This document shows, piece after piece, positions 16,136 through 23,920 of a stretch of 55,258 bases of DNA. The position numbers were made by a program, and so were the translations under genes. This stretch comes from Nitrospirota bacterium (GTDB lineage Bacteria; Nitrospirota; Thermodesulfovibrionia; Thermodesulfovibrionales; JdFR-85), in contig QIJG01000050.1 in the NCBI GenBank assembly GCA_003232715.1, positions 1 to 55,258 on the forward strand, in the 5' to 3' direction. The notes below the pieces were generated by a model. It made no database searches. It was not told the DNA's origin and saw only the letters and a program-made list of their open reading frames with translations. The stretch's first letter is position 1, and each line of letters starts with the position of its first letter.

Positions 16136-17591
16136 AGCTCACCATTCCCAGTGAATAAAGTTTTGTGTTTGATGAAATTTCATTGCTTGACAGGATGACC
16201 AGAGAGGGCATGAGCCTGTCGGCAATGTTTCTTAAATGTCTGCGTATCTGGGGAGAACAGACCAGAACCGGCTGGATATTTTTGAGCTTGTCTCCCTTCA
16301 AAGTCTTTTCAATCCCCCTCAGGAGTCGTTGCATTAATTGAGGTGACAGGCCTGTACCGTCTTCCATAGACTGGATAATTTCCCGTTCATATTGCGGGTC
16401 AAGGGTGAAGACAGGCAGGGTGCCGTCAGGGAGCATATACTGTCTGCTTATAACCCTGGAGAGGGACTGTCTGACGAGTTCTGTAAGTGTATCAGGGTCT
16501 TTTACCTTTTGACCGTGATCAAGAAGGGTTTCAAGTATAGTGACCATATCCTTGATAGGTATGCGTTCTTTAAGGAGATTCTGAAGTACTCTCTGTACCG
16601 TGCCTAACGGGAGTATGGTTGGAACAAGTTCTTCTACTATCCGAGGGTAGTTCCTTGATACATTGTCGAGAATATCCTGTGTCTCAGCCCTGCTAAGGAC
16701 CTCCCATCCATATCTCCTGAGCAGTTCTGTCAGGTGGGTGACGATGACAGTGGATGGGTCGACAACCGTATGTCCCCTGGTCTGGGCGGATTCTATTTCA
16801 CTCTCATCAATCCAGCAGGCCGGCAGGCCAAAGGCAGGTTCTTTTGTAGGGATACCCTCAACCTTCTCCTGTCCCTCATCCCCGGCCACTGCAAGCCATT
16901 TTCCTAAAAGCACTTCTCCCTTTACAATCTCAACCCCTTTTATCTGGAAACTGTATTCATGGGGTCTGAGCTGCAGATTGTCCTTTATATGAACAGGGGG
17001 GACTATAAATCCAAGTTCCTGTGCAATCTGTCTGCGCATTGCCTTGATCTTTCCAAGCATCTGTCCACCCGGTTCTTCAACAAGGGGTATCAATCCGTAG
17101 CCGATCTCAAGGCTGAGGGGATCAAGTTCGAGATACGATTCAATTGACGGTTCTGAGGGGACCTCGGCCTCCGTGGCCTCTTCCTGTACAGTGGCAGGTT
17201 TTCGGGATACCATGTATGCAATCGAGCCGGAGGTGACGGATATAATGAAAAACGGGATATGGGGCGGAACAAGGGCGAGGAGGAAAAGTACCCCGGATGC
17301 AGTTGACAGGGCCTTGGGATTAACGAATATTTGTTTTTTAACCTCATCTCCAAGGTCTGTATCGCTTCCTGCCCGGCTTACGACTATGCCTGCCGAGGTT
17401 GATACGAGCAATGCAGGTATCTGTGATACAAGTCCGTCCCCTATTGTAAGGAGCATATATGTTCTTGCGGCATCGGCGATGGGCATGCCCTTCTGAAGGA
17501 CCCCTATCAGGAGCCCTCCCATAATGTTTATCCCTGTTATAATGAGTCCTGCAATGGCATCACCCCTTACAAATTTACTCGCACCATCCAT
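16125..17591 (-). CDS. flhA: FlhA, C-terminal part (separated from its N-terminus by a frameshift)
   Basis: 488 residues opening with MDGASKFVRGDAIAGLIITGINIMGG, which lies in the middle of normal FlhA proteins. It holds the remaining membrane helices and the large cytoplasmic export-gate domain (about 165-488) with the conserved FGLPACWI...GHTVVDPSTVIVTHLTELLRRYGWEVLSR. The cytoplasmic ring docks chaperone-substrate complexes during flagellar type III export. The frame can be followed upstream of this ATG as R-R-R-E-T-I-S-H-E-A-D-F-Y-G-A. This matches the expected FlhA continuation of the fragment at 17611-18141. The ATG is therefore an internal Met and not a true start. The gene is either really broken or the sequence lost bases near 17627-17640. 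Confidence 0.9.
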   Translation of the reverse strand: MDGASKFVRGDAIAGLIITGINIMGGLLIGVLQKGMPIADAARTYMLLTIGDGLVSQIPALLVSTSAGIVVSRAGSDTDLGDEVKKQIFVNPKALSTASGVLFLLALVPPHIPFFIISVTSGSIAYMVSRKPATVQEEATEAEVPSEPSIESYLELDPLSLEIGYGLIPLVEEPGGQMLGKIKAMRRQIAQELGFIVPPVHIKDNLQLRPHEYSFQIKGVEIVKGEVLLGKWLAVAGDEGQEKVEGIPTKEPAFGLPACWIDESEIESAQTRGHTVVDPSTVIVTHLTELLRRYGWEVLSRAETQDILDNVSRNYPRIVEELVPTILPLGTVQRVLQNLLKERIPIKDMVTILETLLDHGQKVKDPDTLTELVRQSLSRVISRQYMLPDGTLPVFTLDPQYEREIIQSMEDGTGLSPQLMQRLLRGIEKTLKGDKLKNIQPVLVCSPQIRRHLRNIADRLMPSLVILSSNEISSNTKLYSLGMVSYED

Positions 17592-17610
17592 GGCCCCGTA
17601 AAAATCCGCT

Positions 17611-18141
17611 TCATGAGAAATGGTTTCGCGTCTCCTCGTCTATAAGACCGGCATTCAGGTCGGCATCTATTGCCATCTGTTTGCCGGGCATGGCATCCAG
17701 GGTAAATCTTGCCGCCACCTCGGCGATCCTGCCTGCCCCTTTTGTAATAACTATAAAGTTGATAATCACAAGGATCAGAAATACGATAAGCCCTACTGCA
17801 TAATTACCGCCAACAACAAAATTGCCGAATGATTTTATTACACGGCCTGCGGCTTCCGGGCCTTCATTTCCCTTTAGGAGTATTATTCTTGTTGTTGCAA
17901 TATTGAGAGACAGCCTGTAGAGGGTGACCATAAGCAGGAGAGACGGGAAGACCGAAAAATCAAGGGGTTTTTTAATATAGACAGATGTAAGAAGTATCAC
18001 GATTGCAATGGATATGGATATGGACAGAAATATATCAAGGGCAAAGGCGGGTACCGGCAAAAGCATTATCCCCAGGACTACCACCATACTTAGCGCCAGG
18101 GCCATGTCACTGCGATTTTTTAGAAAGTTTAAGCGGTTCAT
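17611..18141 (-). CDS. flhA: FlhA, N-terminal part (frameshifted)
   Basis: 176 residues covering the first FlhA membrane helices and the FHIPEP signature region: ITKGAGRIAEVAARFTLDAMPGKQMAIDADLNAGLIDEE. The frame then veers off to TRNHFS and stops. Intact FlhA proteins are about 680-700 residues with no break here. A GGAGG precedes the ATG, so this is the authentic start. An eight-base loss between repeated GAGGAG motifs would explain the change of frame, but that is one scenario among several. It follows flhB with an 81-base gap, 18142-18222, in which nothing else is seen. Confidence 0.9.
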   Translation of the reverse strand: MNRLNFLKNRSDMALALSMVVVLGIMLLPVPAFALDIFLSISISIAIVILLTSVYIKKPLDFSVFPSLLLMVTLYRLSLNIATTRIILLKGNEGPEAAGRVIKSFGNFVVGGNYAVGLIVFLILVIINFIVITKGAGRIAEVAARFTLDAMPGKQMAIDADLNAGLIDEETRNHFS

Positions 18142-18222
18142 CTGTTTTCCTCCAGGTTGCCGGTTAATCTTTCCCCGCCGGCTTGATCACATTGCAGCCC
18201 GTCATTCCTCAGCAGTGACATT

Positions 18223-19260
18223 TTATGCCGCCTCTCCCCTGAGTTTATAAATATAGGAAAGTATCCTGGCAATTGCCCTGTAAAGTATCTCGGGTATTTC
18301 CGTATCCACGTCCAGTTTGAAGAGTGCCTGGGCTATGGGTTTGTCCTCCACAATGGGAATGCCGGATTTGCCGGCAATATCCTTGATCCTTTCCGCCATG
18401 AAGCCGGCCCCTTTGGCAATGACCTTCGGTGCTACCATAGCAGCCCTTTCATACTTGAGTGCAATAGCTAAATGAGTCGGGTTTGTTATTATTACAGTAG
18501 CTTTAGGTACCTCCTGCATCATCCTCTTTCTCGCCATTTCTTTCTGTATGGACCTTATCCGTGCCTTTATATGCGGGTCGCCTTCTGTTGATTTATGCTC
18601 TTCCGTTACTTCTTCCTTGCTCATTCTGAGGGAGCGCTCATGTTTCCATCTCTCGTTGATGTAATCAAGAATGGATATAATAAAAAAGCAGATAAAGCTG
18701 AGTTTTATTGTATAGAAGAGCATTTCCGACATGGATACCGAAAGAGCCTGTACGTCCATAGCCATCAGGTTCAGGATCAGGGGCATGCTTTTTCCGATTA
18801 TATAATAGAGCAACAACGCACCTGCAATAAATTTGACAAGACCCTTCAGGAATTCCATTGCAGCATGTCTTGAGAACATCTTCTTTATCCCCTCAAGCGG
18901 GTTTATCGTCTCCACATCCAACTTTAAGGGTTTGATGATAAATCCCCCCTGGATGACATTGCCTGCTATTGCCATCAGAACGGCTATTGCCATAAACGGC
19001 AGCAATATCAGGACGCCTTTGACGGATAAATCCATCATTACATCCAGAGGACTATTAAGGTGTGGCAAGGTAAGCCCCTCTCTCGTAATGATCATGATAT
19101 TCTGCATGGTGGAATGTCCAATAAAAAGCATGACGAGGATAACCCCTCCCATAGAGAGCATTGAACTGAGCTCCCTGCTGCGGGCAACACGGCCCTCTTC
19201 CCTGGCCTTATGCCGTTTTTGAGGTGTCGCCTGTTCTGTTTTTTCCTGGTCATCCGCCAT
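18223..19260 (-). CDS. flhB: Flagellar type III export protein FlhB
   Basis: 345 residues. The charged N-terminus (EKTEQATPQKRHKAREEGRVARSRE) is typical. Four membrane helices (about 33-55, 85-105, 140-165 and 180-200) precede the cytoplasmic domain. That domain contains the autocleavage motif N260-P-T-H263 in VIITNPTHLAIALKYE. Self-cleavage between Asn and Pro is the substrate-specificity switch from rod/hook to filament export in studied homologues. A GGGAGG lies before the ATG. The fliR frame overlaps its first 169 bases. Confidence 0.94.
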   Translation of the reverse strand: MADDQEKTEQATPQKRHKAREEGRVARSRELSSMLSMGGVILVMLFIGHSTMQNIMIITREGLTLPHLNSPLDVMMDLSVKGVLILLPFMAIAVLMAIAGNVIQGGFIIKPLKLDVETINPLEGIKKMFSRHAAMEFLKGLVKFIAGALLLYYIIGKSMPLILNLMAMDVQALSVSMSEMLFYTIKLSFICFFIISILDYINERWKHERSLRMSKEEVTEEHKSTEGDPHIKARIRSIQKEMARKRMMQEVPKATVIITNPTHLAIALKYERAAMVAPKVIAKGAGFMAERIKDIAGKSGIPIVEDKPIAQALFKLDVDTEIPEILYRAIARILSYIYKLRGEAA

Positions 19261-20099
19261 TTATCTGGTTCCTCCCGAAAGCCGGTTAGATCCCCCTTTA
19301 TACCAATGAAATAACCGCTGAGAAGATAGATCATCAGCGGTAAGCCAAGGAGCATTACAATATATCCCAAAGTGATATATATGGGATATCCAACAAAGAA
19401 TATATTAAACTGAGGTATAAGTTTGGAGAGTATGCCAAGCAGTATATTGGTGATCATCATTACGCTTATGACAGGTGCTGAAAGTTTTATTGCCAGTATG
19501 AATATCCTGCCGCTGAGGGCTATCCCTGCACTTACCATGGACTTTATATCCGCTCCTCCGACAGCTACATGTTTAAAGCTCTCTATGAAGGCATAAATAA
19601 AATAGTGATGGGCATCAAGGCTTAAAAAAAGCAGAAAGGCTACGATGCCGTAGAGCCTGGCAATCTCTGTTGACTGACCGATCTCCGGATTAAAGACGGT
19701 TGCCAGGGAAAGACCCATTGTAGTGGCTATAATTTGTCCGGCGGTATCAACGGCATAAAAGATAAATCTCACGGTCAGGGCAAGGACAAAGGAGAAGATG
19801 GTTTCCTTTATTACCATAAGGGGAATGTCCGCCTCAGCCCAGATATTTTTTTGATTTTTCATACCTGCTTCATTTCCTGTAATCTGTTCCGTGGGAAATT
19901 GCAAGCTTTCTCCGGGTTGAATAACGGTCTGGACTATGGGGGTCAGTAGCAGGGATAGAGCAATGATAAGGCCAATCCTGAAATGGGGGGGCAAATTCTT
20001 GCTGCCAAAAAAGGGCAGGAAAGTCATTACTATCCCCAGTCTCAGAAGGACAAGGAGGAATGTCGTTACGTCGTCAGTCAGTATCTCTGTGCCTTTCAT
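19092..20099 (-). CDS. fliR: Flagellar export protein FliR, with abnormal C-terminal run-on into flhB
   Basis: 335 residues as read, against about 255-265 normally. Residues 1-275 form a standard FliR: six hydrophobic helices and the FliR-typical FFGSKNLPPHFRIGLIIALSLLL. The last 55 or so residues (RMTRKKQNRRHLKNG...) are basic and are encoded by the flhB start region in another frame. A run of five G on the minus strand (plus 19292-19296) lies just before the expected end. With one more G the frame would end at a TAA that abuts the flhB ATG. A homopolymer error or a real slip is therefore likely. FliR forms the export gate with FliP and FliQ. Confidence 0.9.
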   Translation of the reverse strand: MKGTEILTDDVTTFLLVLLRLGIVMTFLPFFGSKNLPPHFRIGLIIALSLLLTPIVQTVIQPGESLQFPTEQITGNEAGMKNQKNIWAEADIPLMVIKETIFSFVLALTVRFIFYAVDTAGQIIATTMGLSLATVFNPEIGQSTEIARLYGIVAFLLFLSLDAHHYFIYAFIESFKHVAVGGADIKSMVSAGIALSGRIFILAIKLSAPVISVMMITNILLGILSKLIPQFNIFFVGYPIYITLGYIVMLLGLPLMIYLLSGYFIGIKGDLTGFREEPDKWRMTRKKQNRRHLKNGIRPGKRAVLPAAGSSVQCSLWEGLSSSCFLLDIPPCRIS

Positions 20100-20118
20100 G
20101 AAATCTCCTTGTAATCCG

Positions 20119-20388
20119 TCACTTAATATAAAAAGGTATATTAATTATCAACCGGCGGGTGAAATCCACCAGCACCTGAGCAGTCCAGGGAAGAAGGATA
20201 AAGAGACACAGAAAGACCGCCAGTATTTTGGGTACAAATGTCAGGGTGAATTCCTGGATCTGTGTAATCGCCTGGAAAAAACTGATTATAAGGCCTACTA
20301 TGAGGCTTACAAGCAGTGCAGGTCCTGAAACGAGAAGGACTGTTTTAATGACCTCTCCGGAGATATCCCTTACCATGTCTATAGTCAA
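20119..20388 (-). CDS. fliQ: Flagellar export protein FliQ
   Basis: 89 residues from a TTG start at 20386-20388, exactly the usual FliQ length. AAGGAG lies six bases before this TTG, and the TTG overlaps the fliP stop as TTGA. Two membrane helices (about 17-42 and 55-78) and the family block SLIVGLIISFFQAITQIQEFTLTFVPK are present. FliQ packs around the FliP/FliR core of the export gate. A longer frame starting 13 codons upstream exists but would overlap fliP and lacks a binding site. Confidence 0.92.
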   Translation of the reverse strand: MTIDMVRDISGEVIKTVLLVSGPALLVSLIVGLIISFFQAITQIQEFTLTFVPKILAVFLCLFILLPWTAQVLVDFTRRLIINIPFYIK

Positions 20389-21254
20389 TGGAAACTCCTT
20401 ACGAGTGAGCCTATCAGGAGATTCCATCCGTCAACAAGTACAAAGAGGAGGAGCTTGAACGGCAGGGATATGATTACAGGCGGCAACATCATCATCCCCA
20501 GCGAAAGCAGTACGCTTGCGACTACCATGTCTATAACCAGGAAGGGCAGATAAATCAAAAAGCCTATCTCAAAAGCGGTCCTTAGTTCGCTGATTGCAAA
20601 GGCGGGAATTACGATCGTCAGGGACAGGTCTTCCGGCTTTTCAACCTTTTTTATACCGGCAATATCCATAAAGAGCCCGAGGTCTTTTTCTCTGGTCTGC
20701 CTCAGCATGAACCCTTTAATTGTGGGTTCCGCCTTTTTGAGAGCGCCAATAAAGGTTATCTCTTTCTGAACATAGGGGGTTACGGCATCTGCCTGAATTT
20801 TCTTTACAACAGGCGCCATGACAAAGAGTGTAAGGAAGAGGGAAAGACCTATGATGACAGGATTTGGTGGTATCTGCTGGCCTCCTATGGCATGCCTCAG
20901 GAAGGAAAGAACCACCACTATCCTTGTGAAGGACGTAAACATCACCAGTACCGCCGGGATGAATGAAAGGATGCTCAGAATGATAAAGAGATTTATCATG
21001 GGGTTGTCAATCTTTCCGAGGTCAAAGGCGTTTGCGGTTGCAGGAAAGACTGTTGAAGATACGATTACAAAGTAGAGAGTGTAAATTGCAATCTTTATAC
21101 CTTTTCTCTGAAAACATCCCCTGACATCTATCGGGTTGAACAATCCATCCAATTTAACACTAACCAATTTAACAGCGCAGGCCTTCTTGATTTCCGGATA
21201 AGGGCAGAGTGATCCGTTTTCATTTCTGCTTATGTACTTTGTAAAATGTTTCAT
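20385..21254 (-). CDS. fliP: Flagellar export protein FliP
   Basis: 289 residues from the ATG that overlaps the fliO stop (ATGA). FliP is usually about 245. The family core is clear: signal-like segment at about 53-75 ending FPATANA, then SFIPAVLVMFTSFTRIVVVLSFLRHAIGGQQIPPNPVIIGLSLFLT, and the C-terminal helices FLIYLPFLVIDMVVASVLLSLGMMMLPP. The first 45 or so residues are hydrophilic and unlike FliP. They may be a true extension, or translation may start at an internal non-ATG codon; no internal ATG lies between Met1 and the signal-like segment. FliP is the pentameric core of the export gate. Confidence 0.92.
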   Translation of the reverse strand: MKHFTKYISRNENGSLCPYPEIKKACAVKLVSVKLDGLFNPIDVRGCFQRKGIKIAIYTLYFVIVSSTVFPATANAFDLGKIDNPMINLFIILSILSFIPAVLVMFTSFTRIVVVLSFLRHAIGGQQIPPNPVIIGLSLFLTLFVMAPVVKKIQADAVTPYVQKEITFIGALKKAEPTIKGFMLRQTREKDLGLFMDIAGIKKVEKPEDLSLTIVIPAFAISELRTAFEIGFLIYLPFLVIDMVVASVLLSLGMMMLPPVIISLPFKLLLFVLVDGWNLLIGSLVRSFH

Positions 21255-21568
21255 TTTCTGACAAGCAGTTCCTTAAAGCTTTTTATCTGCCGGATATTAT
21301 CCTTGAGTGTCTTGACTTCGTTTTCAAGGGCACTTTCAGGGAGTGTCTTCAGGAGTTTCAGGTCATTGGCTGTAATCCCGACAAGGAGTATCTCTTCACC
21401 TGCCTTGATTATTGCTATACCCTTTCTGGGGCCAAGGTTCAGGTATCCGAGGGTTTTGAGGATTTCTGATCTTGTGCCCGTCCTTTTTTTCATAAACCCT
21501 GCCACAACCAGTATGAGGCCGATAATGGATATAAGTGAGAGCGCTATTCTTAGAGTTTCTTCCATCAT
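21251..21568 (-). CDS. fliO: Flagellar biosynthesis protein FliO
   Basis: 105 residues. One N-terminal membrane helix (about 7-25, ALSLISIIGLILVVAGFMKK) is followed by a small cytoplasmic FliO domain (LGYLNLGPRKGIAIIKAGEEILLVGITANDLKLLKTLPE). FliO is a poorly conserved helper that assists FliP assembly. Assignment rests on this domain pattern and on its place between fliN and fliP. Both ends overlap neighbours as ATGA. Confidence 0.88.
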   Translation of the reverse strand: MMEETLRIALSLISIIGLILVVAGFMKKRTGTRSEILKTLGYLNLGPRKGIAIIKAGEEILLVGITANDLKLLKTLPESALENEVKTLKDNIRQIKSFKELLVRK

Positions 21569-21927
21569 TTCAATTGTCTGATCCTTTCCATTGGACTTAT
21601 AGTGTCGGTGAGCCTTACGCCGAACTTTTCGTTAACCACAACCACCTCGCCCCGTGCAATCAGTTTGTTATTGACAAGTATCTCCATAGGTTCTCCGGCC
21701 AGTTTCTCAAGCTCGAGAACAGAGCCCTGACCGAGTTGAACCAATTCCTGAATGAGCATTCTCGTCCTTCCGAGTTCGACGGTTATCTCCAGCGGTACAT
21801 CAAGCAGAAAATTTATATCCCTTACAGTCTTCTCACTACGCTCATCCGTCTGCAGTTCATCAAATCTTGCCTCTTCCGGTTCTTTACTGCCTGGTTCTTG
21901 AGTTCCGTTTGTCTTTTCATCCATCAT
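21565..21927 (-). CDS. fliN: Flagellar motor switch protein FliN
   Basis: 120 residues starting MMDEKTNGTQE at 21927, with AAGGAG five bases upstream. The frame stays open further upstream inside fliM but lacks support there. After an acidic N-terminal stretch comes one SpoA/CheC-type domain (about 45-118): LLDVPLEITVELGRTRMLIQELVQLGQGSVLELEKLAGEPMEILVNNKLIARGEVVVVNEKFGVRLTDI-like text. FliN forms the lower C-ring with FliM. The fliM stop and fliN start overlap region is only about ten bases. Confidence 0.93.
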   Translation of the reverse strand: MMDEKTNGTQEPGSKEPEEARFDELQTDERSEKTVRDINFLLDVPLEITVELGRTRMLIQELVQLGQGSVLELEKLAGEPMEILVNNKLIARGEVVVVNEKFGVRLTDTISPMERIRQLK

Positions 21928-22912
21928 GGTTGCTCCTTTCATAATCCATTTCAATTGCCCTTGTAATCTTGACTGCCTGGCTTCCCCTGTGGTATCCCGG
22001 GGTACAGTAAAACTTCGGTACCCCTTCAACCTTGACGAGTAGTTCATCCGCCACTGATTTCCCGAGGGTTACTATATCGCCTGTCTGCAGGTTCAAAACA
22101 TCCTCAAGTTTTAACTCCGCCCTGTCAAGTTCAACAGTTATATTTACGAAAGATTCATTGAGTGATTTGACTAATCTTTTAACCCAGCGCTTATCCACGT
22201 CTATGCTGTTGCTGGTAATTCCGGAATAAAGTTTTTCCTTGATAGGCTCAACAAGTGAGTAAGGAATCGCGAGGTATATCTTCCCTGTCAGATTTTCCAT
22301 TTCCACGTGAAATTCCACCTTGATAAGCGCCTCAGTGGGAGGAATGATAGTTACAAACTGTGGATTTGTCTCGGAGCCTGTTAACTCGGTTTCCACAGTT
22401 ACAAGTGCTGATAATGCCTCTTGAAGCTCAGCGAGGGCTATTGTTAATACTTTATTAATGAGTCTCTGTTCCACAGGTGTGAAACTCCTTCCTTCTGCTT
22501 TTACAAAGCTTGCCTTGTCACCGCCGAAGAAATATTCAACAATGGCAAATATGAGGGGAGCCTCAAAGACCATCAGGGCATAGCCCTTAAGCGGGCGGAT
22601 CTTAAACATGTTTATGCTTGAAGGTAAAGGTATCGTTCTCATAAATTCTCCGAATTTCATGAGAGAGATTCCCTGGACGGTGACATCTATAAATTTACCG
22701 AGAAAGTTTGACAGAGAGACCCTGAAGAACCTTGCAAATCTTTCGTTGACCATCTCAAATCCCGGCATCCTGCCACGGATAATTCTTTCCTGGTTTGTCA
22801 GGTCATAAGTACGAAGCCCGCCGGGGGGGTCCTGTGGACTGGTTTCGACCTCGCCTTCTTTTACGCCCTTTAACAGGGCATCAACTTCATCCTGGGAAAG
22901 TATATCACTCAT
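21917..22912 (-). CDS. fliM: Flagellar motor switch protein FliM
   Basis: 331 residues, normal length. The N-terminal CheY-P-binding peptide is clear (MSDILSQDEVDALLKGV). The middle CheC-like domain has ERIIRGRMPGFEMVNERFARFFRVSLSNFLGKFIDV, and a C-terminal SpoA domain follows (about 250-320). FliM links CheY signalling to torque direction. The start overlaps the fliL stop as ATGA. Confidence 0.95.
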   Translation of the reverse strand: MSDILSQDEVDALLKGVKEGEVETSPQDPPGGLRTYDLTNQERIIRGRMPGFEMVNERFARFFRVSLSNFLGKFIDVTVQGISLMKFGEFMRTIPLPSSINMFKIRPLKGYALMVFEAPLIFAIVEYFFGGDKASFVKAEGRSFTPVEQRLINKVLTIALAELQEALSALVTVETELTGSETNPQFVTIIPPTEALIKVEFHVEMENLTGKIYLAIPYSLVEPIKEKLYSGITSNSIDVDKRWVKRLVKSLNESFVNITVELDRAELKLEDVLNLQTGDIVTLGKSVADELLVKVEGVPKFYCTPGYHRGSQAVKITRAIEMDYERSNHDG

Positions 22913-23409
22913 TGCATCACAAAGTCGGTAAAATAGATGTTTTTAAAGACGTCCCTGCCAACCGCAGTATTTGCCCTCATCAGGAGCTCGTCCTTGAGCT
23001 GGAATTTGCCTTCAGGTGTAGATATGGATTCCGCTGTTTTGCTGCTCAGGAGGGTTATGACGGTGTCCCGCAGACGTGGTGTTCTTTCCTTCACGAGTTC
23101 CTCATATTTTATGTCCGTCATCTCGAGTTTTATTGTGACCTTCAGAAACCTTCCCCGGTCGGCAAGGTTGACAACAAACGGTGAGAGGGGGAAGAGCGCA
23201 GGCTGTTCTTCATTAAGGGTATCTCCTTTTATCGGCACTGCCTTTGTTTCAGCCTTCCTGCCCAGGAACATTGAATAAGCAAAAAAACCGCCGCCACCGA
23301 GCAAAACAATGGCTATAACAGCTATAATAATCAGCTTTAATTTGCCCTTTTTCTCCGGTTTTTTTTCTCCGGATTCCTCTTCCTGTCTCTCCTCTTTTTC
23401 TTCTGCCAT
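22909..23409 (-). CDS. fliL: Flagellar basal-body-associated protein FliL
   Basis: 166 residues. A charged cytoplasmic tail (EEKEERQEEESGEKKPEKKGK) leads into one membrane helix (about 25-48, LIIIAVIAIVLLGGGGFFAYSMFL) and a periplasmic FliL domain (about 65-166, FVVNLADRGRFLKVTIKLEMTD). FliL surrounds the stator and supports torque. AAAGGAGG lies five bases before the ATG. It is the first gene of the fliL-to-fliA operon. The 321-base gap upstream (23410-23730) holds no promoter I can defend; a sigma-54-like stretch was rejected. Confidence 0.92.
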   Translation of the reverse strand: MAEEKEERQEEESGEKKPEKKGKLKLIIIAVIAIVLLGGGGFFAYSMFLGRKAETKAVPIKGDTLNEEQPALFPLSPFVVNLADRGRFLKVTIKLEMTDIKYEELVKERTPRLRDTVITLLSSKTAESISTPEGKFQLKDELLMRANTAVGRDVFKNIYFTDFVMQ

Positions 23410-23730
23410 TCATGCCTCCTTTTTTGATTGGGCATTGGTAATTAACTTATTTAACCGTTGCCCGGTGACTATAACAACAATCATTGGCTGCTAAGTATTC
23501 AAGGAACATGCCTGTTTAGAATCTTCTTATAAATCAAGGGATAATGGGGGTGTTGTCAAGAAAATGACTCGGATGAACAGAGAGAGGATTGATGGAAAAT
23601 TGACATTGGTGGGCCGAATTCAGGGAAGGGAAACTATATCCATTGTTGCATACAACCCTATCCCTTACACTGCAGGGAACCTGTTTTGTCATACTGAGGA
23701 CAGGGTTTGCCGGGTCGTTTTCATCAAAGG

Positions 23731-23898
23731 TTACTTAATAAACAGCGCCTGCAACAGCCGGGTTCCACCCGGTGCCTTTACCTGGCCCCGGGATGGAATT
23801 GAACTCGCTGGTCCGGATACCTGTAAGCCCGTCTTTATCCCGGGATCAAGCTCTATGTTGTCAAGGACAACGGCAAAACGGTTGCCGTCAGCAAGCAT
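23731..23898 (-). CDS. Small hypothetical protein downstream of the transglycosylase gene
   Basis: 55 residues (MLADGNRFAVVLDNIELDPG...ALFIK). It starts at the ATG at 23898, which has an excellent AAAGGAGG about five bases upstream, and begins 22 bases after the preceding stop. That spacing and binding site are the main support. No signal peptide, membrane helix or recognised motif is seen. The frame could begin earlier at 23934 (ATGAGAAAG), which would overlap the transglycosylase stop. It would be the last gene of the 29972-23731 run. Confidence 0.5.
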   Translation of the reverse strand: MLADGNRFAVVLDNIELDPGIKTGLQVSGPASSIPSRGQVKAPGGTRLLQALFIK

Positions 23899-23920
23899 CC
23901 TCTCCTCCTTTTCCCATGGT

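Noticed and set aside
18900..18935. TTATCGTC plus AACTTTA inside flhB as another FliA promoter
   Set aside because: The gap between boxes is about three bases too short, and the site is internal to a coding region.
23499..23513. Sigma-54-like sequence before fliL (minus strand AGGCATGTTCCTTGA)
   Set aside because: The -24 GG is present, but the essential -12 GC reads GA, and the -24 box has further mismatches. Not enough to call a promoter.
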